The notes below the pieces were generated by a model, which was given only the letters and a program-made list of their open reading frames with translations, ran no database searches and had not been told where the DNA came from. Of a DNA stretch of 64,000 nucleotides, positions 59,393-64,000 are shown piece by piece. The stretch comes from Gillisella terrae (lineage in GTDB: Bacteria; Pseudomonadota; Alphaproteobacteria; Rhizobiales; Rhizobiaceae), in NCBI RefSeq assembly GCF_004801395.1, contig NZ_SSOA01000002.1, positions 496,001 to 560,000 of the forward strand. Reading direction: 5' to 3'. Position 1 is the stretch's first letter. Every line of letters begins with the position of its first letter. The position numbers and the translations under genes are program-made.

Positions 59393-60244
59393 ATGAATTA
59401 CCGCCACATCTATCATGCAGGCAATTTCGCGGACGTGCTGAAACACGCCGTTCTGGCTCGGCTGATTGTCTATCTGCAACAGAAGGACAAAGCCTTTCGG
59501 GTGCTGGACACCCATGCGGGCATTGGCCTTTATGACCTTTCCTCCGTTGAAGCCCAAAAAACCGGCGAATGGCTGAACGGCATTGGCAAGCTTTTGGATG
59601 CGGACCTGCCAGCCAAAGTGGTAGAGATTCTCAAACCCTATCTTGATGTGGTCCGCGCGCTGAACCCGGATGGGCCGATCACCCGCTATCCCGGCTCACC
59701 AAAGCTTGCCCGCGACCTGTTTCGCCCGCAAGATCGGCTCTCGGCCATGGAGCTGCACCCGGATGATTACCGCGCGCTGGCAAGACTGTTTGAGGGCGAT
59801 TATCAGGCGCGCATCACCGAGCTGGATGGCTGGCTGTCTTTAGGTGCCCACATGCCACCCAAGGAAAAGCGCGGCATTGTGCTGGTAGACCCGCCGTTTG
59901 AGCTGGAAGGCGAATATCAACGGCTGGTGGATGGTCTTGAGCGCGCCTATCGCCGCTTTGCCACCGGGGTCTATTGCCTGTGGTATCCGATCAAAAAGGG
60001 TGCGCCGATTGCGGCTTTTCATGAGGCCCTGAAAGAAACCGGCATACCGAAAATGCTATGTGCAGAACTGCATGTGAAAAGCGATCGCGACACAACGGGC
60101 CTTTCGGGCACCGGCCTGATCATCGTCAACCCACCCTTTACACTGAAAGATGAGTTGCATGCGCTGCTGCCGGAGTTAAAGCGGATATTGGCAGAAGACC
60201 GTTATGCCTCGCAACGCTGTTTTTGGCTGCGTGGTGAGGAATGA
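59393..60244 (+). CDS. rlmJ: 23S rRNA (adenine(2030)-N6)-methyltransferase
   Basis: RlmJ methylates N6 of A2030 in 23S rRNA. The 283-residue protein starts MNYRHIYHAGNFADVLKH, with VLDTHAGIGLYDL as the SAM-binding motif and the catalytic LVDPPFELE motif (DPPF). It is divergent from the molybdopterin gene. Confidence 0.93.
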   Translation: MNYRHIYHAGNFADVLKHAVLARLIVYLQQKDKAFRVLDTHAGIGLYDLSSVEAQKTGEWLNGIGKLLDADLPAKVVEILKPYLDVVRALNPDGPITRYPGSPKLARDLFRPQDRLSAMELHPDDYRALARLFEGDYQARITELDGWLSLGAHMPPKEKRGIVLVDPPFELEGEYQRLVDGLERAYRRFATGVYCLWYPIKKGAPIAAFHEALKETGIPKMLCAELHVKSDRDTTGLSGTGLIIVNPPFTLKDELHALLPELKRILAEDRYASQRCFWLRGEE

Positions 60245-60273
60245 TCCCATTATAATCTGTTAGGACCATGATC

Positions 60274-60870
60274 ATGAAACTGCTTTATTCCCCAGCCTCC
60301 CCCTATTCCGCCAAGGTTCGCATGGCCGCCAACCACCTCGGCATCAAGCTTGAGGAAATCAAGGTGGATACCAGCGCCAACCCGCCTGAGCTTGTCAACA
60401 ACAACCCGCTTGGCAAAATCCCGACCTTGATCACCGATGAGGGCCAGGCGATTTATGACAGCCGCGCCATCATGCAATATCTCAACCGCATCTCAGACGG
60501 CGCTCTCTATCCCAACAAGGACGAGAAGCGCACCGAGGTGGAGGTGCTGGAAGCGCTGTGCGACGGCATTACCGATTGCCTGCTCGCGATTGTTTATGAG
60601 AAGCGCTTTCATCCACCGGAAAAAGTCCATCAGCCGATCATTGATCGCCAGTGGGAAAAGGTGACCCGTGGCTTGGCCCATCTGGAGGCCAATATGCCCA
60701 AAACCGGCAAAAAGCTGAATGGCGGACATTTCGCACTGGCCGGAATGCTGGGCTATCTGATGCTGCGCTTTCCCGGCGAATGGGAAAATGGCCATGTACA
60801 GCTCGCGGCCTGGCCTGCCGTGTTTGCAGAGAAATTCAAGAACTACGCGGTTCTTCGACCACAGGCTTAA
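60274..60870 (+). CDS. Glutathione S-transferase family protein
   Basis: The 198 residues have the thioredoxin-like N domain (LYSPASPYSAKVRMAANHLG, then NPLGKIPTLIT and DSRAIMQYLNR with the G-site Ser-Arg pair) and an all-helical C domain (ITDCLLAIVYEKRF). No Cys is at the N-terminal active site; Ser/Tyr at YSPASPYS may serve. Substrate unknown. The ATG at 60274 is preferred, with AGGACC at eight bases. A terminator follows at 60887. Confidence 0.88.
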   Translation: MKLLYSPASPYSAKVRMAANHLGIKLEEIKVDTSANPPELVNNNPLGKIPTLITDEGQAIYDSRAIMQYLNRISDGALYPNKDEKRTEVEVLEALCDGITDCLLAIVYEKRFHPPEKVHQPIIDRQWEKVTRGLAHLEANMPKTGKKLNGGHFALAGMLGYLMLRFPGEWENGHVQLAAWPAVFAEKFKNYAVLRPQA

Positions 60871-60886
60871 AATCACTGATAAAAAA

Positions 60887-60909
60887 AGCCCGGCGAAACC
60901 GGGCTTTTT
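60887..60909 (+). terminator. Rho-independent terminator of the GST gene
   Basis: AGCCCGG-CGAAA-CCGGGCT is flanked by an A run and followed by TTTTT. It lies 16 bp after the GST stop. Confidence 0.9.
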
Positions 60910-60952
60910 CATAAAAACGCTACAGTCCGTTCAAGAATTGTCTTTGGTGTGG

Positions 60953-61065
60953 CGAAAATGGTGATTTCGAGAACCGGAGCGGAGCGTACTTAACGTACGT
61001 GAGCACCGGAAGCGCAGAAATTGCCATTTGCAGCCGACCAACGGCGATTTTGGGATGGACTGTCA
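60953..61065. repeat. Intergenic element between the GST and outer-membrane-protein genes
   Basis: A GC-richer segment reading GATTTCGAGAACCGGAGCGG, then CGTACTTAACGTACG (an inverted repeat CGTAC/GTACG around TTAAC), then GAGCACCGGAAGCGCAG and a CGATTT end. I recall this sequence as a recurring intergenic element in Rhizobiales genomes but cannot check. It has no coding frame, and only one copy is visible here. Confidence 0.45.
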
Positions 61066-61067
61066 GA

Positions 61068-61706
61068 TTAAAACTTCATACCCAGACCCACCTTGACGCT
61101 CTGGTCGTCAAAGCCGCGGCGAACAGTGGTGTTGCCAACGTTATAGTTCTTGTTCTGGTAATCGGTGTAGCGATATTCGATGCGGGTGGTGATGTTGTTG
61201 GTCACCATGGCTTCAACGCCAGCACCGACTGTCATGCCGTAAGCCGCCTTGCTGTCGGAACCGTTCGGGCCAGCCATCTTGGTGTTTGCAGCAGCAACAC
61301 CGGCTGTGCCGTAAAGCAGAACAGGGTTCAGGTCATAGCCAACCCGGCCACGGATCGATCCATTGATGCCCTGACGACCCTTGAGGTTATCGCCGGCATT
61401 GCCGTCATAACCGCTGTAGTTGATATCAGCTTCCGGGCCATAAACGATCTTGTCGTTCTGCATGTTGTAGCCGCCATAAAGACCGCCACCGAATGCACGG
61501 GCGTTGAAGTCATTGCCCTGGAAACGACCCATGTTGTAATCGCCTGTGCCGCCGATATAGGCACCCGACCAGTTGCTTGGTGCAGCCACCGGATCCATTG
61601 CTGCTGGCGCTTCTGGAATTTGCATCACGGCATCTGCGGCATTGGCTGCGGAAATCATCGAGAAACCAGCAGCAGAAGCCAGCAAAATCAAAGTGAGGTT
61701 ACGCAT
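61068..61706 (-). CDS. Outer-membrane beta-barrel protein (Omp25/RopB-like)
   Basis: The 212-residue precursor has a Sec signal (LTLILLASAAGFSMISAANA, cut before ADAVMQ), an N-terminal P-rich spacer and eight predicted amphipathic strands: WSGAYIGGTGDYNMG, AFGGGLYGGYNMQND, SIRGRVGYDLNPVLLYGTAGVAAA, ITTRIEYRYTDY, ending with DQSVKVGLGMKF, whose terminal Phe is the BAM recognition residue. Members of the Omp25/Omp31 family are abundant outer-membrane proteins in Rhizobiales. AGGAG lies eight bases before the ATG. Confidence 0.92.
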   Translation of the reverse strand: MRNLTLILLASAAGFSMISAANAADAVMQIPEAPAAMDPVAAPSNWSGAYIGGTGDYNMGRFQGNDFNARAFGGGLYGGYNMQNDKIVYGPEADINYSGYDGNAGDNLKGRQGINGSIRGRVGYDLNPVLLYGTAGVAAANTKMAGPNGSDSKAAYGMTVGAGVEAMVTNNITTRIEYRYTDYQNKNYNVGNTTVRRGFDDQSVKVGLGMKF

Positions 61707-62071
61707 AAAAATTCTCCTATTGACATTGAACTGTTGGCGACTGTGTCGTCTCACGCAGTTCAAATAACTTGCACGGATGTCCCTGCCCGTCTCGAAGCTT
61801 AAAATGCTCTCGAATTGCGGAAATGGAAGAGCCGAATTGTGAAATATTTGAGGCAAATACGAGTCAAATTTTAGATGTTGCCTATTTGCAATAGGCAATT
61901 CATTAACCTTACTAAATGGTAAATGCCAATTTGGGAATTTATATTTCAATATTACTTAAATCTCCCTCAAGTCATCGAATGTTGATCCTGTGGAAAATTA
62001 AAGTTCCGCGACCTTTTATAGCCGCGCTATTGCCATATATGAAGCAAGACGAACAACAGTTGGAGCAATAC
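61707..62071. other. AT-rich divergent region with a perfect palindrome
   Basis: No gene. It holds the promoters of the outer-membrane gene (left) and the SDR-uvrC genes (right). The inverted repeat at 61878-61898 is the only marked structure. The stretch is more AT-rich than its surroundings. Confidence 0.55.
61878..61898. promoter_or_regulatory. Perfect palindrome, candidate operator
   Basis: TTGCCTATT-TGC-AATAGGCAA has 9-bp perfect arms around a 3-base spacer. It lies 172 bp upstream of the outer-membrane gene start and 174 bp upstream of the SDR gene start, almost exactly midway. A short-spacer palindrome without a T run suits a dimeric regulator better than a terminator. The regulator is unknown. 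Confidence 0.5.
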
Positions 62072-62839
62072 ATGCCCGCATACCATGGAAAAGCAGCCCT
62101 GATTACCGGATCGGCCAAACGCCTGGGCCGTGCCATTGCCGAGGATCTGGCCGCTCATGGTTTTGCCGTGGCTATTCATGCCAATTCATCTTTATCAGAG
62201 GCAGAAGCGCTGGCTTCGACAATCCGGGCCGCAGGCGGCAAGGCTGTTGCCCTGCAAGCAGACCTGCGCAACAGTGATGAAACAAAAGAGCTGGTGGCAA
62301 GGGCCGCCGCCGAACTTGGACCACTTGATCTTCTGGTCAACAATGCCTCTATCTTTCTGGATGATGAGGCAAACCAATTTGATGAAGAGCGCTTTGACGC
62401 GCATTTTGATATTCACGTGCGTGCGCCAGCCATTTTAAGTGCTGCCTTTTACCATCAGGCACCGGCCAATAATGCTGGCCTGATTGTCAATATCATTGAT
62501 CAACGGGTTCTGGCGCTGAAACCGACCTTCTTTTCCTATACGCTGTCCAAATCCACCCTGTGGACTGCCACGCAAACCATGGCACAGGCATTTGCGCCGC
62601 GAATCAGGGTCAATGCCATTGGCCCCGGCCCGACGCTGAAGAGTGAGCGACAGGATATGCGTGATTTTCAGGCGCAGATTGCCACCCTGCCCCTGAAACG
62701 CGGACCACAGACCACAGAATTCGGCCAGACCATTCGCTTTCTTTTTGACACCCCGTCCATCACCGGCCAAATGTTTGCGCTTGATGGCGGCCAGCACCTG
62801 ATTTGGCCCGGAGCCGATGGCACGGAGATTGCGGAATGA
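62072..62839 (+). CDS. Short-chain dehydrogenase, pteridine-reductase-like
   Basis: The 255-residue SDR has the cofactor motif [19 protein letters not shown] (TGxxxxxG, with the RLG sequence and following basic residue seen in NADPH-using pteridine reductases), [10 protein letters not shown], and the catalytic YTLSKSTLW (Tyr-x3-Lys) with an NAIGPGPTL exit motif. Similarity to PTR1/FolM points to reduction of a pterin, but the substrate is not proved. It overlaps uvrC as ATGA, so both are coexpressed. GGAG lies six bases before the ATG at 62072. Confidence 0.88.
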   Translation: MPAYHGKAALITGSAKRLGRAIAEDLAAHGFAVAIHANSSLSEAEALASTIRAAGGKAVALQADLRNSDETKELVARAAAELGPLDLLVNNASIFLDDEANQFDEERFDAHFDIHVRAPAILSAAFYHQAPANNAGLIVNIIDQRVLALKPTFFSYTLSKSTLWTATQTMAQAFAPRIRVNAIGPGPTLKSERQDMRDFQAQIATLPLKRGPQTTEFGQTIRFLFDTPSITGQMFALDGGQHLIWPGADGTEIAE

Positions 62840-64000
62840 ACAGAGGAAAGCGGTCGGAAGGCGGCATTCTCTACGACGAACCCGATATGGATGACGATGA
62901 CAGCGCCTTGGAAGGCGATGTCTCGGTGCCTGTGCCTGCAATAGAATGGAATGAGACCGAGTTGCACGGCAGCGGGTTGACGGGTGCCGAATTGATTGGC
63001 GAATTTGTCAAAAAACTGCCCAACACCCCCGGTGTTTACCGCATGATGAATGCGGATGGTGATGTGCTGTACGTCGGCAAGGCAAGAAGCCTGAAAAAGC
63101 GCGTAAGCGCTTACGCCCAGGGGCGGGTGCATTCCAATCGGCTGTTTCGCATGGTGCGCGAGACAGCCCATATGGAATTCGTCAACACCCGCACCGAGGT
63201 GGAAGCTCTGCTGCTGGAAGCCAACCTGATCAAGCGCATGCGCCCGCGCTACAATGTGCTTTTGCGCGACGACAAGAGCTTCCCCTATATCCTGATTACC
63301 AATGATGGCCTGGCCCCGGCGCTGTACAAACATCGCGGTGCGCGGGTGGGCAAGGGCGATTATTTCGGCCCCTTCGCCTCTGGCACGGCGGTCAACCGCA
63401 CCATCAATTCGCTCCAGCGCGCCTTTTTGCTGCGCACCTGCACCGATAGCGTGTTTGAAAGCCGCACGCGCCCCTGTCTGCTCTATCAAATCAAGCGCTG
63501 TTCGGGGCCTTGCACCCATGAAATCAGCGAGCAAGGCTATGCCGGGCTGGTGAAGGAAGCCAAGGATTTTCTCTCTGGCAAGAGCCAGAACGTCAAGGCA
63601 TCCATGGCGCAGGCCATGAACGAGGCCGCGGAAGAGCTGGATTTCGAGCGCGCCGCCGTGCTGCGGGATCGCCTCACCGGGCTTTCTTATGTGCAAAGCC
63701 ATCAGGGCCTCAACACTGCCGGTGTGGAAGAAGCGGATATTTTTGCCATCCACCATGAGGGTGGCCTGACCTGTATTCAGGTGTTCTTTTTCCGCACAGG
63801 GCAGAACTGGGGCAACCGCGCCTACTTCCCCAAGGCCGATCCGCAAATGAGCGAAGCGGAAGTGTTCACGGCATTTTTGGCACAGTTTTACGACAACAAG
63901 CCCAGCCCTCGGCAAATCCTGCTCTCAGAGGCTATCGACGAGATGGATTTGCTGGCCCAGGCCCTCTCGGAAAAAGCCGGATACAAGGTTTCGATTCTTG
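62836..64000 (+). CDS. uvrC: Excinuclease ABC subunit C (3' end beyond the window)
   Basis: The visible 388 codons contain an acidic N-terminal extension (to about residue 55), the GIY-YIG nuclease domain ([29 protein letters not shown]), the cysteine-rich [15 protein letters not shown] stretch, a UVR/UvrB-binding motif ([17 protein letters not shown]) and the start of the RNase-H-like endonuclease half. UvrC makes the dual incision in nucleotide-excision repair. The long acidic start ([15 protein letters not shown]) is unusual compared with E. coli UvrC. The gene is cut off at the right edge. Confidence 0.95.
   Translation, partial: MNRGKRSEGGILYDEPDMDDDDSALEGDVSVPVPAIEWNETELHGSGLTGAELIGEFVKKLPNTPGVYRMMNADGDVLYVGKARSLKKRVSAYAQGRVHSNRLFRMVRETAHMEFVNTRTEVEALLLEANLIKRMRPRYNVLLRDDKSFPYILITNDGLAPALYKHRGARVGKGDYFGPFASGTAVNRTINSLQRAFLLRTCTDSVFESRTRPCLLYQIKRCSGPCTHEISEQGYAGLVKEAKDFLSGKSQNVKASMAQAMNEAAEELDFERAAVLRDRLTGLSYVQSHQGLNTAGVEEADIFAIHHEGGLTCIQVFFFRTGQNWGNRAYFPKADPQMSEAEVFTAFLAQFYDNKPSPRQILLSEAIDEMDLLAQALSEKAGYKVSIL

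Overview
The window reads as a single stretch of alphaproteobacterial chromosome, most likely from the Rhizobiaceae (Agrobacterium/Allorhizobium/Rhizobium-like). The evidence is gene order and family types: a DUF177-plsX-fabH-ihfA-merR-tRNA-Pro block, a glyA-nrdR-ribD-ribE / ribH-nusB block, ldtR-ldtP, hemB, aspS, ppk-ppx-hdaA-purM-purN, a DUF982 protein, a K+-independent H+-pyrophosphatase, and short two-palindrome intergenic repeats of the rhizobial RIME kind. Genes are tightly packed, with many ATGA or TGATG stop/start overlaps. I see no prophage, insertion sequence, rRNA operon or CRISPR array. The identification rests on reading protein motifs and on remembered synteny, not on database searches.

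Layout. 0-1.3 kb: the start of a LuxR-type autoinducer-binding regulator running off the left edge, a tRNA-Pro(GGG), a repeat and a DUF982 gene. 1.3-5.8 kb: fatty-acid/phospholipid initiation (fabH, plsX) with ihfA, a MerR regulator, DUF177 and a cytochrome bc1 assembly chaperone. 6-9 kb: a BamE/OmlA lipoprotein and hppA. 9-15.6 kb: an MFS carrier, nusB, the riboflavin genes ribH, ribE and ribD, nrdR and glyA; a small orphan gene on the opposite strand separates ribE from ribH. 15.8-18.6 kb: an L,D-transpeptidase with its MarR-type regulator LdtR and a membrane protein. 18.8-21.4 kb: hemB, an RDD membrane protein and bpt (N-end-rule leucyltransferase).

21.5-29.3 kb is a signalling block: a GAF/degenerate-GGDEF/EAL protein, a possibly PhcB-like methyltransferase, a membrane GGDEF-EAL protein and a soluble chemoreceptor built on a 90-residue tandem duplication. 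29.4-39.6 kb holds parC, a secreted protein of unknown function, aspS, an MFS carrier, a Tat-exported multicopper oxidase and rnd. 39.6-45.5 kb is accessory in flavour: a GNAT, an Rsm22-type methyltransferase, DUF2891, DUF2000, an AraC regulator, and the divergent mntH/mntR pair with a candidate MntR operator between them.

45.5-53.2 kb holds ppx-ppk (polyphosphate), hdaA with an AI-2E/PerM permease, and purM-purN. 53.2-56.5 kb is a five-gene blh-bigR-YeeE-YeeE-TauE/SafE operon for sulfide/persulfide handling, with a palindromic candidate BigR operator upstream. 56.6-64 kb holds a Nudix hydrolase coupled to a molybdopterin oxidoreductase, rlmJ, a GST-like protein, an Omp25-type outer-membrane barrel, a pteridine-reductase-like SDR and the 5' part of uvrC.

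The most interesting parts are the 21.5-29.3 kb signalling block, the mntH/mntR pair regulated in E. coli style, the compact BigR operon, the orphan gene inside the riboflavin cluster, and several intergenic repeat or palindrome elements. I found nothing I would call a wholly new system.
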